Part shown: piece by piece, positions 33,953 to 42,391 of the stretch
How positions within the stretch are numbered: position 1 is the stretch's first letter
Layout: each line of letters begins with the position of its first letter
DNA from: Rhizobium sp. WYCCWR10014
GTDB lineage: Bacteria > Pseudomonadota > Alphaproteobacteria > Rhizobiales > Rhizobiaceae
DNA length: 64,000 bases
Direction: 5' to 3'
Assembly: GCF_001657485.1 (NCBI RefSeq)
Contig: NZ_LXFU01000024.1
Coordinates: 124,001-188,000 of the forward strand
The notes under the pieces: model-generated
What the model was told of the DNA's origin: nothing
Seen by the model: only the letters and a program-made list of their open reading frames with translations
Database searches by the model: none
Made by a program: the position numbers and the translations under genes

Positions 33953-34165
33953 GGTTTGTTTCCTCCGCCAGAACACCAGAGTAAACGCTCAAGCCGGGGA
34001 GAACGCGAGTCATTTCCAATGAGTGGAACGGGCTTCCAACGATCTCAGTCGGCAGTGCCCAGAAAAACAGCGAGTTCCGCCGTCAGGAGATCTTGCGGCA
34101 TTCATCGAAAAGTAGATTTTAGCAGTTATTCGGACCCGGCTCTCATCTCACATCGGGTTCCGGCA

Positions 34166-35341
34166 ATGGATCTTGCGACAGTCCTTCTTCTACACAAGTC
34201 TTCCTTCATCGTCGGAGCGATCTGCTTCTTCTATGTGAGATGGCGTTCCGGAGCGACGCCGGGGCTCGGCGTACTTGCCGTGGGTTTTACTTTGCTCGCA
34301 ATCGCCTCAACGCTGGCAGGGTGGGACGAGAGCCTTCACATGTCCGCCAATGCCAGGACGTTCTGGAGTTTTTCGCTTGGCGCCAATGGTTACGGGCTGA
34401 TGACGGTTGGTCTTTTCGGCCTCAGCCGGCGTCAAGATTCTCTACGAGATTGGTGGTCATTGCTCCTGCCCGTCGTCCTGACGCTGAGTGCGGCGATCAC
34501 GCCATGGTATTTGGACAATGGACTGAGAGCATCCGTCTTCAATGGCAGCGCCACCATCTTGCTTGCCTTGTCAGGTTTCGTCATCGCCCGCGACTTCTTC
34601 CACGAGCGTCTTACGGCGCGGCTCGGTCTTTCCGCCTCAATATGGGTGGCGACGTCTCTCTCGGCTTTGGTCGTTGTTGGTTTCATCTTTCCAAACGATG
34701 CGCCTCTTCCCCCGCGATACGCATTCTTTCTGCTGATCATCTGTCATTTCGCAGTGGCTCTGTTCGTGCTCGTCCTCGTGCAGGAAAGAGCCGAAGAGAA
34801 GCTTATCAGACTTGCAAATACCGATATGTTGACCGGCATTCCCAACCGGCAGCATTTCTTCAATTCCCTTCCGAAAAACCTCGCCCCGGGGGACGCCTTC
34901 GTCCTCATCGATATCGATTTTTTCAAGCGTGTTAACGATATGTACGGACACGACAAAGGCGATGTCGTTCTCATAAATGTTGCCCGGACGATTGCTCAGA
35001 GTGTCCCCCCTTCCTGTGTTTTCGGCCGGCTGGGCGGCGAGGAGTTCAGCCTGTTTCTTCGTGGCCAAACGCAATCTTCTTCTTTTGCGCTCGCTGAGCG
35101 GATACGCGAGGCTGTCAACGCCGTGAGCCTTGTCTTCGAAGGAAATCAGGTCACCCCTTCCGTCAGTGCCGGTGTGGCACTTTGGGAAGCGGGTCTGACC
35201 GAACAAAACGTCCAGAAGCGTGCAGATCAGGCGCTCTACATTGCCAAAAACAAGGGTCGCAACAGGGTTGAGTTGTTCAGCAGCGTCGGGTTGACCTGCA
35301 GCGTCCTTGCGCCGGAACCGCTACCGGCTCGCGCGGGCTGA
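34166..35341 (+). CDS. Diguanylate cyclase (membrane GGDEF protein)
   Basis: 391 residues. Residues 1-200 hold about six membrane helices, the last ending in LFVLVLVQERAEEKLIRLANTD. The GGDEF domain (from about 210, with MLTGIPNRQHFFNSL) has an intact active site RLGGEEFSLF and the GDAFVLIDIDFFKRVNDMYGHD region. The RxxD inhibitory site expected five residues before the active site reads PPSC, so product inhibition by c-di-GMP is probably lost. It makes c-di-GMP from GTP. The ATG at 34166 is the first plausible start of the first helix. Confidence 0.9.
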   Translation: MDLATVLLLHKSSFIVGAICFFYVRWRSGATPGLGVLAVGFTLLAIASTLAGWDESLHMSANARTFWSFSLGANGYGLMTVGLFGLSRRQDSLRDWWSLLLPVVLTLSAAITPWYLDNGLRASVFNGSATILLALSGFVIARDFFHERLTARLGLSASIWVATSLSALVVVGFIFPNDAPLPPRYAFFLLIICHFAVALFVLVLVQERAEEKLIRLANTDMLTGIPNRQHFFNSLPKNLAPGDAFVLIDIDFFKRVNDMYGHDKGDVVLINVARTIAQSVPPSCVFGRLGGEEFSLFLRGQTQSSSFALAERIREAVNAVSLVFEGNQVTPSVSAGVALWEAGLTEQNVQKRADQALYIAKNKGRNRVELFSSVGLTCSVLAPEPLPARAG

Positions 35342-35360
35342 AGAACAACTGAAGATCGGC

Positions 35361-35462
35361 TCACGATCGAGCTATTCGCACGTCACAGCGAAGATGCTGG
35401 CAAATGCTGCAGAGCAAGTTGACGCTGCTATCAAAGCTGCTAAAAAGCCAGCCATCGATTGA
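35361..35462 (+). pseudogene. C-terminal tail of a tyrosine recombinase (integrase remnant)
   Basis: A frame just upstream of the tRNA gene reads SRSSYSHVTAKMLANAAEQV and then DAAIKAAKKPAID, ending in TGA at 35460-35462. (R)YSHV with a helix of this type is the C-terminal end of phage and island integrases, where the Tyr is the catalytic residue. The rest of the gene is missing. Its position 78 bp upstream of tRNA-Ser fits the remains of a lost tRNA-targeted element. Confidence 0.55.
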
Positions 35463-35539
35463 TTGGGTAGCAAATCGGCCGCAATGGCCGGTTGGTAGAA
35501 ATCAGCAAAATGTTGATGTCTCGACCCTTTCAATCAGAT

Positions 35540-35629
35540 GGAAGAGTGTCCGAGTGGTTTAAGGAACCGGTCTTGAAAACCGGCGTGCGGGAAACCGTAC
35601 CGTGGGTTCGAATCCCACCTCTTCCGCCA
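35540..35629 (+). tRNA. tRNA-Ser (anticodon UGA)
   Basis: A 90-nt cloverleaf including CCA. The acceptor GGAAGAG pairs with CTCTTCC, the anticodon stem is ACCGG/CCGGT with loop CTTGAAA (anticodon TGA), a long variable arm of the serine type follows, then the T arm GTGGG-TTCGAAT-CCCAC. The 3' end is encoded as GCCA. Reads UCA and related Ser codons. An integrase remnant lies next to it. Confidence 0.97.
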
Positions 35630-35994
35630 TATGTCGTTTTCCGGAAATTGCGGTTTTGTACCTCAAGAAGGTTGGCCTTCACTGAGGCAAGAGATGAGTT
35701 TCACGCCTCCTCCTTTGCGTTGACGATGAGATGATATACAGGCAGCAACAGGACGCGACCGCCATTAACTTAAGAATGGGGTCGGGCGGCAGATTGACGT
35801 CACGTCGCTGCCACGAGATCACGTGGCCGTCCTCTGGTCCGCATCCGCACAGCTTGACCTTGCACGAGAGCAGCAGTCGCCTATCTCGACTGACTTGATA
35901 ATATTGGGCGCAACGGCAAGGGAAGCGACTTTGTCAGCAGCGCCCCTAAGTCCTCAGGTTTCCTTAAGCGGTCCAACAGGCGCAAGGCTCTCTT
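35630..35994. other. Intergenic stretch after tRNA-Ser, no gene recognised
   Basis: 365 bp. No repeat of the tRNA 3' end was noticed, and no protein motif stands out in any frame. Composition suggests decayed sequence from a former insertion. Confidence 0.45.
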
Positions 35995-36718
35995 ATGATC
36001 GTTCAAGCTTGCCTCAACGGCGCACGGCCGAGGGATTTCCATCCCCTCCTTCCCCTGACGATCGATGCCATGGTGCGTGACGCCACGGCTTCGGTCGCTG
36101 CGGGTGCAGCGGAACTCCACATTCATCCGCGCGGAGCCGATGGTAAGGAGAGCCTTGCCGCCGTCGACGACACTGTCGGCGCGATCCGCCGTGTGTGTCC
36201 GGGAACGCTGATCGGCGTGTCCACGGGCCTGGATCGAAGGTGATCGCGAGAAAACGCGGGAAGCCATCCGCCGCTGGCGTGTCCTGCCGGATTATGCCTC
36301 GGTGAACCTCTCCGAAGGCGATGCGCCCGATGTCATGCAGCTGCTGCGGCAGAAGGGTATCGGCATTGAAGTCGGGCTGGCGTCGGTTGCCGATGCGGAG
36401 CGCTACATCGGCCTCGATGATCATGAGCGGGTCTTTCGCGTGCTCATCGAGCTCGATGACGAACCGGATTTTCAGCGCGCATGCGACATCGCGGACGGCA
36501 TCATCAACGTGCTCAGGGATAGCCGGGTCAAGCGGCCCATTCTTCTGCACGGTTTCGACGAGACCGTCTGGCCCGTCGTCAGGATGGCGCGCGAGCGGCG
36601 CTACTCCACCCGTATCGGCCTGGAAGATGGCAAGCACCTCCCGGATGGGACAATTGCGAACGACAATGCCGCGCTGGTCACAGCGGCCGTCGCGATCTTC
36701 CGTGACCACTCGATCTGA
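35995..36718 (+). pseudogene. BKACE (DUF849) beta-keto acid cleavage enzyme, frameshifted
   Basis: The first part (MIVQACLNGARPRDFHPLLP, ELHIHPRGADGKESL, LIGVSTG) and the second part (YASVNLSEGDAPDVMQLL, GIGIEVGLASVADAERYI, ILLHGFDETVWPVVRMA) together form one complete short BKACE of about 241 residues. Between them, at about 36224-36232, one base is missing: after GVSTG the frame must shift to read WIEGDREKTREAIRRW. Such enzymes cleave beta-keto acids with acetyl-CoA to acetoacetate and a CoA product (3-keto-5-aminohexanoate type). The HIHPR metal ligands are intact, so the damage is recent or a sequencing error. Confidence 0.8.
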
Positions 36719-36837
36719 TCCCGATGTTTCGGCGGCCACGCGGCAGTCCGGAATCTCTTCGGCGCCATCGGCCGGTATCGTCAAGGCGCAGAATGTTTAT
36801 ACGGGCTCGGCGATGTCGATGTTTCGCCGGACAGCCC

Positions 36838-36927
36838 TCACGAGAAGTACGAATATATCAGCACGCCAATAGAACCCCAGAAGATAAGCGGCGTCAGTAT
36901 CATCCCCGCAACGAACATTTTAGTCAC
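36838..36927 (-). CDS. Mini membrane protein (29 residues)
   Basis: The minus strand encodes MTKMFVAGMILTPLIFWGSI and nine more residues (GVLIYSYFS) starting with GTG at 36927; an ATG two codons later is also possible. CGGAG lies 8-12 bases upstream. It is a single membrane helix with a short polar tail. Small membrane subunits of this type (CydX- or KdpF-like) are often missed. No family can be named with safety. It lies alone between the broken BKACE gene and the MFS exporter. Confidence 0.45.
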   Translation of the reverse strand: MTKMFVAGMILTPLIFWGSIGVLIYSYFS

Positions 36928-37059
36928 AGCAAAACTCCGAACACCTCCACGCATGTCGAAGCTACCTATTGCATCGACGGAAAGTTCCTATGGGCACGAA
37001 GTCCGGGATGGATCGGACCTTGGTCTGGGTTTCGCTCGCGCTGCCGATCAGTGCCGGGC

Positions 37060-38481
37060 TCAACTCTCCCCAAGCGCTCGGCGGCGGTAAGTCCCGGCCG
37101 CAATGGCGAGCGCGACGATAATCACTGCTGCCGCAACGGCGAAGGTGATCCGCATGCCTGAGGCGACGGCCTCGGGATGCGCCGCTGTGATATCGGCTGT
37201 TCCCGAAGAGAACGCGAAGACGGCGCCCATCAGGGATGCGCCGGTAATCAGCCCGAGATTGCGCGAAAGGTTGAGCATGCCGGAGATGACGCCCCGCTGG
37301 CCGGGGCCGACATCCGCCATGACGGCGGTGTTATTGGCCGCCTGGAACAGCTGATAGCCAGGTGTCAGCATGGCAATGGCGGCGATGTAGCCCGATATCC
37401 CGGGAAGCCCGGCCATGGCGACGGAGGCTGCCGCCATGGCAACGAGCCCTGCGACCACCACGAATGGCGCGTCCAGACGGTCGACCAGCCGGCCGGCCGG
37501 GACCCCGCTCAAGATGGAGATGACGGGGCCGATCGACATGACGATGCCGACGAGAGCCTGATTGATCCCGAGCGCATGGGAGAGGTAGAACGGCGCGACT
37601 ACCAGCGTCGCCATCATCACAGTCGAAACCAGTGCGTTCATCGCCAGACTGGCGCTGAGCACGCGATTGCGGAATACCGTCAACTGGATCAGCGGCGATG
37701 CCGCTCTCGCCTCGGCGAAGACGAACAAACCGGTGCCGAAGACGGCGGCCGAGAGCAGAGCGATGTTCAATGGGCCAAAGCGGCCGTGCCCGATCGTCAT
37801 CGCCAGCGCGTAGGCCGAAAGCGTCAGCGCAAGCAGCAGCGTCCCCGCGATGTCGAAGCCCTTCCGATCCGTCTTCCCCTTGCTGATATCGGCTGGCAGA
37901 TGGCGATAGGCGAGAACGAAGGTCAGAACGCCGAGCGGCACGTTGACGAGAAAGATTGCCGGCCAGCCGAGCCCGGCGATCAGCAGGCCGCCGAGCGAGG
38001 GCCCAAGAGCGGTACCAATCGCCGACATCGTTCCGAGCAGCCCCATGGCGCGCCCGGTTCTTTCCTTCGGCACGGTTTCGCCGACAAAGGCCATGGTGAG
38101 TGCCATCATGATGGCCGCACCCACGCCCTGCACAGCGCGTGCGGCAATCAACAGCCATAGCGTCGGCGCGACACAGCAGAGGATCGAGGCCAGCGTGAAG
38201 AGCAGGATGCCGATGAGCAGCAGCCGACGGCGGCCGGTGATGTCGCCGAGCCGTCCGACGCTGACGATCAGGGTGGTGATGGCAAGAAGATAGGCGAGAA
38301 CGATCCACTGCACATCCTGGAAGGCGGCATCGAACGCCTGCGCCAGGCTCGGCAGGGCGACATTGGCGATGCTGGTGCCGAGTGACGGCAGCAACATCGA
38401 GAGGGAAAGACTGGCGAGCGCCCATCGCACGGAGGATGCCTGTTCGGCGACTGTCTCGCCTCGCGCAATGATCGATTTCAC
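37060..38481 (-). CDS. MFS drug exporter, DHA2 (14-helix, EmrB/QacA) type
   Basis: 473 residues from a GTG at 38481 with GGAG upstream. About 14 membrane helices. Family motifs: WIVLAYLLAITTLIVSVGRLGDITGRRRLL (motif A region) and ARAVQGVGAAIMMALTMAFVGE (motif C-like), plus ALGPSLGGLLIAGLGWPAIFLVNVPLG. Proton-driven efflux of drugs or metabolites is expected. The LysR gene at 38626 is divergent, 144 bp away, and is the obvious regulator. Substrate unknown. Confidence 0.9.
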   Translation of the reverse strand: MKSIIARGETVAEQASSVRWALASLSLSMLLPSLGTSIANVALPSLAQAFDAAFQDVQWIVLAYLLAITTLIVSVGRLGDITGRRRLLLIGILLFTLASILCCVAPTLWLLIAARAVQGVGAAIMMALTMAFVGETVPKERTGRAMGLLGTMSAIGTALGPSLGGLLIAGLGWPAIFLVNVPLGVLTFVLAYRHLPADISKGKTDRKGFDIAGTLLLALTLSAYALAMTIGHGRFGPLNIALLSAAVFGTGLFVFAEARAASPLIQLTVFRNRVLSASLAMNALVSTVMMATLVVAPFYLSHALGINQALVGIVMSIGPVISILSGVPAGRLVDRLDAPFVVVAGLVAMAAASVAMAGLPGISGYIAAIAMLTPGYQLFQAANNTAVMADVGPGQRGVISGMLNLSRNLGLITGASLMGAVFAFSSGTADITAAHPEAVASGMRITFAVAAAVIIVALAIAAGTYRRRALGES

Positions 38482-38625
38482 CCCGTGAACTCCGTTTTCT
38501 CTTAGTTCCCCGAATGGAACTGGTGAAAACCTAGTCTTCTGCTTGATATGGCGGAAGGCGCATGATTTGCACTTCATTCGTGCGTTTGACGCCACATCAA
38601 GTTGAAGCCGTGTTATAGCTGATGC

Positions 38626-39522
38626 ATGTCGACACCTGATCTCAACTTGCTAGTCACCCTCGATGTGCTGCTTGCCGAGGGCAGCGTTGCGCGTGCGGCG
38701 CAAAGGCTGCGGCTCAGCCCGTCGGCGATGAGCCGGGCTTTAGCGAGATTGCGCGAGACGACGGGCGATCCGCTGTTGGTGCGGGCCGGCCGCGGCCTCG
38801 TCCCCACGCCCCGCGCGCTCGAACTGCGCGAGCGGGTCGGCCGGATTGTCGAGGATGCGCAGGCGGTCCTGCGTCCTGCCGAGGCGCTCGACCTTGACGG
38901 CTTGGTCCGGACGTTCACCCTGCGCACCAGCGAAGGCTTTGCCGAGAGCTTCGGGCCTGATCTCATCGCCCGCCTCGGCCGACAAGCGCCTGGTGTGCGG
39001 CTGCGCTTCGTGCAGAAACCGGACAAGGACAGCGCCCCGCTTCGCGACGGGACCGTCGATCTGGAAACCGGCGTCGTCAGCGGGACGACGGGTCCGGAGG
39101 TGCGGGCGCAGGCTCTGTTCCGCGATCGTTTCATCGGCGTCGTGCGATTGGGGCATCCGCTTTGCGAGCGCGAGATGACGCCCTCGCGGTATGCCGCCGG
39201 CCAGCACATCTATGTCTCGCGGCGGGGGCTCGACAAGGGACCGATCGATGACGCCTTGACCGCGCTCGGTCTGGAACGGCAGATCGCCACCATCGTCAGC
39301 GGCTTTTCCACGGCGCTGGCGCTTGCCCGGGCCTCCGATCTGATCGCCAGCGTGCCCGAACGGCACACCGGAGCCTTGCGAGCGGGGATGCATAGTTTTC
39401 CCCTCCCCGTCTCGACGCCTGAGATCACGGTGTCATTGCTCTGGCACCCCAGGATGGATGCCGATCCGGCGCATCGATGGCTGCGCGGCTGCGTTCGGGA
39501 CACCTGCGCGCGAGCTGATTGA
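38626..39522 (+). CDS. LysR-family transcriptional regulator
   Basis: 298 residues. N-terminal HTH DLNLLVTLDVLLAEGSVARAAQRLRLSPSAMSRALARLRE, then the effector domain (RTFTLRTSEGFAESFGPDLIARL). The start has GCCGT... and the ATG is only preceded by a weak SD. It is divergent from the MFS exporter gene, and such pairs usually show regulation of the exporter by the LysR protein in response to an exported compound. No operator was identified with certainty. Confidence 0.9.
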   Translation: MSTPDLNLLVTLDVLLAEGSVARAAQRLRLSPSAMSRALARLRETTGDPLLVRAGRGLVPTPRALELRERVGRIVEDAQAVLRPAEALDLDGLVRTFTLRTSEGFAESFGPDLIARLGRQAPGVRLRFVQKPDKDSAPLRDGTVDLETGVVSGTTGPEVRAQALFRDRFIGVVRLGHPLCEREMTPSRYAAGQHIYVSRRGLDKGPIDDALTALGLERQIATIVSGFSTALALARASDLIASVPERHTGALRAGMHSFPLPVSTPEITVSLLWHPRMDADPAHRWLRGCVRDTCARAD

Positions 39523-39624
39523 AGGACGGCGTAGGATCTGAGGTCAGGCCGATTGATCGGTTCGTGTGATTGACTATCCCGCGTTGCCGTGATTTCCCGT
39601 CCGAGATCACCAAACGGGGACATT

Positions 39625-39846
39625 ATGACCGAAATCATTGTAAAGGACAGCAACGGAAGCCAGCTTCACGACGGCGATTCCGTGACGCTGATCAAGGACC
39701 TCAAGGTCAAGGGAACCTCGGAGACGCTGAAGCGCGGAACGCTGGTCAAGGGCATTCGCCTGACGGACAATCCGGGCGAGATCGAGTGCAGCACCAAGCA
39801 GGTCAAAGGCCTCGTGCTGAAAACCGAGTTTTTGAAGAAGGCATAA
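39625..39846 (+). CDS. PhnA/YjdM family protein, C-terminal domain only
   Basis: 73 residues. TEIIVKDSNGSQLHDGDSVTLIKDLKVKGT, KRGTLVKGIRLTDN and VLKTEFLKK follow the C-terminal SH3-like PhnA domain. The N-terminal zinc ribbon of the full E. coli PhnA/YjdM protein (about 110 residues) is absent, as in many alphaproteobacteria. ATG at 39625 has GGGGAC upstream. Despite the name, a direct link to phosphonate use is not shown; no phn genes are nearby. Confidence 0.82.
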   Translation: MTEIIVKDSNGSQLHDGDSVTLIKDLKVKGTSETLKRGTLVKGIRLTDNPGEIECSTKQVKGLVLKTEFLKKA

Positions 39847-39871
39847 AGTTCCCTCGCCCGCGACTCTGTGA

Positions 39872-40699
39872 TCAATCGGCTTTCACCGCCTCCTGCGGCA
39901 CTTCCTCGGTGATTACTTCGAAACGGGAGAGTGTAGCCGGGCCGAAGGCCGTCGACATGGCGACGTCGGTAGCGTCGCGCCCGGTTCCCATCAGGATCCG
40001 GCCGATGCGCGGCGTGTTGTGGCGGGCGTCGACCGTATGCCAGTGGCCGCCGAGAAAGACCTCGAACCAGGCGCTGAAATCCATCGGATTGGGATCGATC
40101 GGAACGCCGATATCCCCGAGATAGCCGGTGCAATATCGTGCCGGGATATTCATGCATCGGCAAAGCGCGATGGCGAGATGGGCAAAGTCGCGGCAGACGC
40201 CCGCCTTGTCGGTGAAGCCGCCATGCGCGGTCCTGAGCACGTCGGCCTTCAGGTAATCGAAGGTGATGTGGTCATGGACGAAATCGCAGATTGCCTGGAC
40301 GCGCGCCCAGCCGAGCGGTGTCGACGAGAAGGTCGCCCAGGCGAAATCCGCAAGCCTGTCGGTGTCGCAATAGCGGCTTCCGAGCAGGAATACCAGCACA
40401 TCGTCCGGCAGGTCGTTGATCGCGTGCTGGACGGCATCGTCGGGAACGATGTCGGGCTGACCGCTGTCGTAGATTTCGAATTCCGTCGAGATCGTCGTCA
40501 GGCCCGGCGGGGCGACGATCCGGCTGCAGGCATTGCCGAACACATCAGTATAGCCCCAGGCCTCGATTGGCTGGTCGAATGTCAGGATCTGATCGCTGAG
40601 AAGATCGGCGCGACGGGAGGGGTGAATATTGAGGACGAGCAGCATCGGCGTTGGCTGCATGCATTCGTATCCCAGATGAAACCCGGCACGTATCTTCAT
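39872..40699 (-). CDS. Transglutaminase-like protein (1)
   Basis: 275 residues. A beta-sandwich N-terminal part (LGYECMQPTPMLLVLNIHPSRR) is followed by the transglutaminase-like core: KAGVCRDFAHLAIALCRCMNIPARYC (catalytic Cys), SAWFEVFLGGHWHTVDARHN (His and Asp). It is probably a cytoplasmic protease or amidase of the transglutaminase fold. It lies 128 bp downstream of a second, related gene on the same strand, as is usual for this pair in Rhizobiaceae. A likely ATG is at 40699; GAAGCGACA precedes it. Confidence 0.85.
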   Translation of the reverse strand: MKIRAGFHLGYECMQPTPMLLVLNIHPSRRADLLSDQILTFDQPIEAWGYTDVFGNACSRIVAPPGLTTISTEFEIYDSGQPDIVPDDAVQHAINDLPDDVLVFLLGSRYCDTDRLADFAWATFSSTPLGWARVQAICDFVHDHITFDYLKADVLRTAHGGFTDKAGVCRDFAHLAIALCRCMNIPARYCTGYLGDIGVPIDPNPMDFSAWFEVFLGGHWHTVDARHNTPRIGRILMGTGRDATDVAMSTAFGPATLSRFEVITEEVPQEAVKAD

Positions 40700-40806
40700 T
40701 GTCGCTTCCTTGTCACGTCTCCGCATCGGTGGAGGTGAGTATGGAACGTTGATCGAGCTACCCGGTTCCGTGGCCGCGGGACTGTCACTACGTGGCCAGA
40801 TCGGAG

Positions 40807-40845
40807 TAATCCAAGATTACCTCGGAAATAATCCAGATTACCTCG
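40807..40845. repeat. Imperfect direct repeat at the end of transglutaminase gene (2)
   Basis: TAATCCAAGATTACCTCG (40807-40824) and TAATCCAGATTACCTCG (40829-40845) differ by one base and each holds the inverted repeat AATC/GATT. The second copy contains the TAA stop of the gene that ends at 40838. Confidence 0.7.
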
Positions 40846-41710
40846 TGGTGACGTTGACCTGTACCGTCATGCTGTCGAAATCCTTCCCATCCCCATCATA
40901 GCTGCCGCTCAATGGGACTGCCTGGCGCGGATCGCGGGCAACCGCGACACGAATGAGATCGCGGTTGCCGACGATGCCGTTGGTCGGATCGAACTCCGTC
41001 CAGCCGGCGCCTGGAAGATAGATCTGGCACCACGCGTGCGTGGAACCGCCGCCGAGCACGGTGGAGCCGTCCCGGTCGGGAACATAGACATAGCCCGTGA
41101 CGAACCGCGCCGCGAGGCCGAGAATACGTGCCGCCTCCATCATCAGTAGCGCGAAATCCCGGCAGGTGCCGGAGCGAAGCTGCAGGGTCTGCACCGGCGT
41201 CTGCGTTCCATGTTCATGGCGCCGTGCATAGACGAAGCTTTCCCGGATGGCGTAACAGAGCGTCATCAGCAGATGCCCGGTCTCCGTCGGACGACCCTGG
41301 CGCACGAACTGGCGCGCCCAGCGTCCGACCTCGTCGTTCGGGTCGGGATAATGGCGCTGCATCGCCGGGGTCAGATCGGCGATCTCGTCCTTGTCGTAGG
41401 AGAATGGATAGGTCAGAGCCGCATCGTCCACCTTGAGATCCAGAGCGACCTGGGGCGTATGATCGAGCGTGATCCAGGTTTCAAAACGAAGTTCGGACGC
41501 CGGCCTCGAAAAATCGACGAGCGCCACGCAATTGCCGAAAACATCGTGGATCCAGCGCACATGACTTTCCTCAGGATAGATCGTCAACGACGCCTCCATC
41601 AGCCGCTGGTCGAAACTGTCACGTGGCCGGAACATCAAGCGATGCTCGCCGAAATCGACGTCCCTGACGTAACGATAGGACGTGATGTGGCGGACGGAGA
41701 AAATCGTCAT
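40838..41710 (-). CDS. Transglutaminase-like protein (2)
   Basis: 290 residues. N-terminal domain (FSVRHITSYRYVRDVDFGEHRLMFRPRD) of the Bact_transglu_N type, then the core with LRSGTCRDFALLMMEAARILGLAARFVTGY (Cys), STHAWCQIYLPGAGWTEFDPTNG (His, Asp). This is the better known bacterial transglutaminase-like type, whose substrates are unknown. ATG at 41710. It is the upstream member of the pair; the stop lies in a small direct repeat. Confidence 0.88.
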   Translation of the reverse strand: MTIFSVRHITSYRYVRDVDFGEHRLMFRPRDSFDQRLMEASLTIYPEESHVRWIHDVFGNCVALVDFSRPASELRFETWITLDHTPQVALDLKVDDAALTYPFSYDKDEIADLTPAMQRHYPDPNDEVGRWARQFVRQGRPTETGHLLMTLCYAIRESFVYARRHEHGTQTPVQTLQLRSGTCRDFALLMMEAARILGLAARFVTGYVYVPDRDGSTVLGGGSTHAWCQIYLPGAGWTEFDPTNGIVGNRDLIRVAVARDPRQAVPLSGSYDGDGKDFDSMTVQVNVTTR

Positions 41711-41889
41711 AAGCCACCGTCGAATCTGTTCAATTTGCTGCTCCAAGGCGGAAGCGCCGCCTCTCCTCTGCGGAAGCGCCCTGCCGGCTTTCCCGCTCAT
41801 CCCGATTTCTTGTCATATAAGCACGTTCGAAAGATTGCTATTGTATCTTCACCGATCGACGGCAGGGCCGTCCAACCTGAGAGGATGAC

Positions 41890-42006
41890 ATGCATATCAT
41901 CTGGGACGTTCTAACGCTTCTGCTGACAATCGGCTCGCTCTATGGCGGTCGCGAATACCGGATTATTCGCGCTCGTGCCCGCGCTCAGAACTGGGGCAAC
42001 TTCTGA
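41890..42006 (+). CDS. Small hypothetical protein (38 residues)
   Basis: Begins MHIIWDVLTLLLTIGSLYGG and continues with a basic tail (REYRIIRARARAQNWGNF). It looks like one short membrane helix and a charged C-terminus. AGAGGATG, 4-11 bases before the ATG, is a good ribosome binding site. No family recognised. A hairpin-rich region with a strong terminator follows, which could end its transcript. Confidence 0.55.
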   Translation: MHIIWDVLTLLLTIGSLYGGREYRIIRARARAQNWGNF

Positions 42007-42059
42007 TTCGATCCGGATATCTCTGATTCGATTGCGAATCATGGCCGCATCGGTCGTTG

Positions 42060-42190
42060 CCGGTCGCCGTTACGTCGAATGACGTAAAGTCATGCGCTTA
42101 AGAAAATGCTTTATTAGTTGAGGCGGAGCCTATCCGTCCATTCTCCCTGTTAATCCTAAGCCCGCCTCACCCCAGGCGGGCTTTTTTATT
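42060..42190 (+). ncRNA. Candidate small RNA or 3' UTR
   Basis: Between the 38-residue ORF and the entericidin-like gene, a perfect hairpin TTACGTC-GAAT-GACGTAA (42070-42087) is followed by about 70 unstructured bases and a strong intrinsic terminator. The CTCCC stretch at 42143-42147 and the final stem-loop with T-run are typical of Hfq-bound trans-acting sRNAs in alphaproteobacteria, but it could as well be the 3' UTR of the upstream mini gene. The 5' end given is a guess. Confidence 0.35.
42158..42188 (+). terminator. Intrinsic terminator
   Basis: GCCCGCCT and AGGCGGGC form an 8-bp GC-rich stem around CACCCC, followed by seven T on the plus strand; a short A-run precedes it, so it may work in both directions. 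It separates the plus-strand mini gene from the minus-strand entericidin-like gene. Confidence 0.88.
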
Positions 42191-42202
42191 CCATCGCCCG
42201 CA

Positions 42203-42358
42203 TCACTTCTTGGCGCCGGCCGAAAGCACCCGATGTGTCGCATTGTCCATGGCGTGGCTCGCTTCCTGTCCATCCTTCTTCAGCCCGTATGCGGTATTGC
42301 CGCAGCCGGAAAGTGTCAGCAGGCAGGTGCAGGCGATGACGATTGCAGCTTTTGGCAT
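42203..42358 (-). CDS. Entericidin-like small lipoprotein
   Basis: 51 residues from the ATG at 42358. Signal peptide AAIVIACTCLLTLSGC ends in a lipobox (LSGC), and the mature part (about 33 residues: GNTAYGLKKDGQEASHAMDN...) is as in entericidin A/B. The family is small, stress-induced and linked to envelope integrity and programmed lysis in E. coli. A longer reading from 42436 has no support. A RIME-like repeat lies directly upstream, so the promoter may be in or beyond it. Confidence 0.75.
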   Translation of the reverse strand: MPKAAIVIACTCLLTLSGCGNTAYGLKKDGQEASHAMDNATHRVLSAGAKK

Positions 42359-42391
42359 CGAGTGTTTTCCCCGAAATGAACAAGGTGATTC

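Noticed and set aside
35881..36784. Minus-strand frames opposite the BKACE gene
   Set aside because: BKACE motifs are on the plus strand in two frames; the minus frames have no family features.
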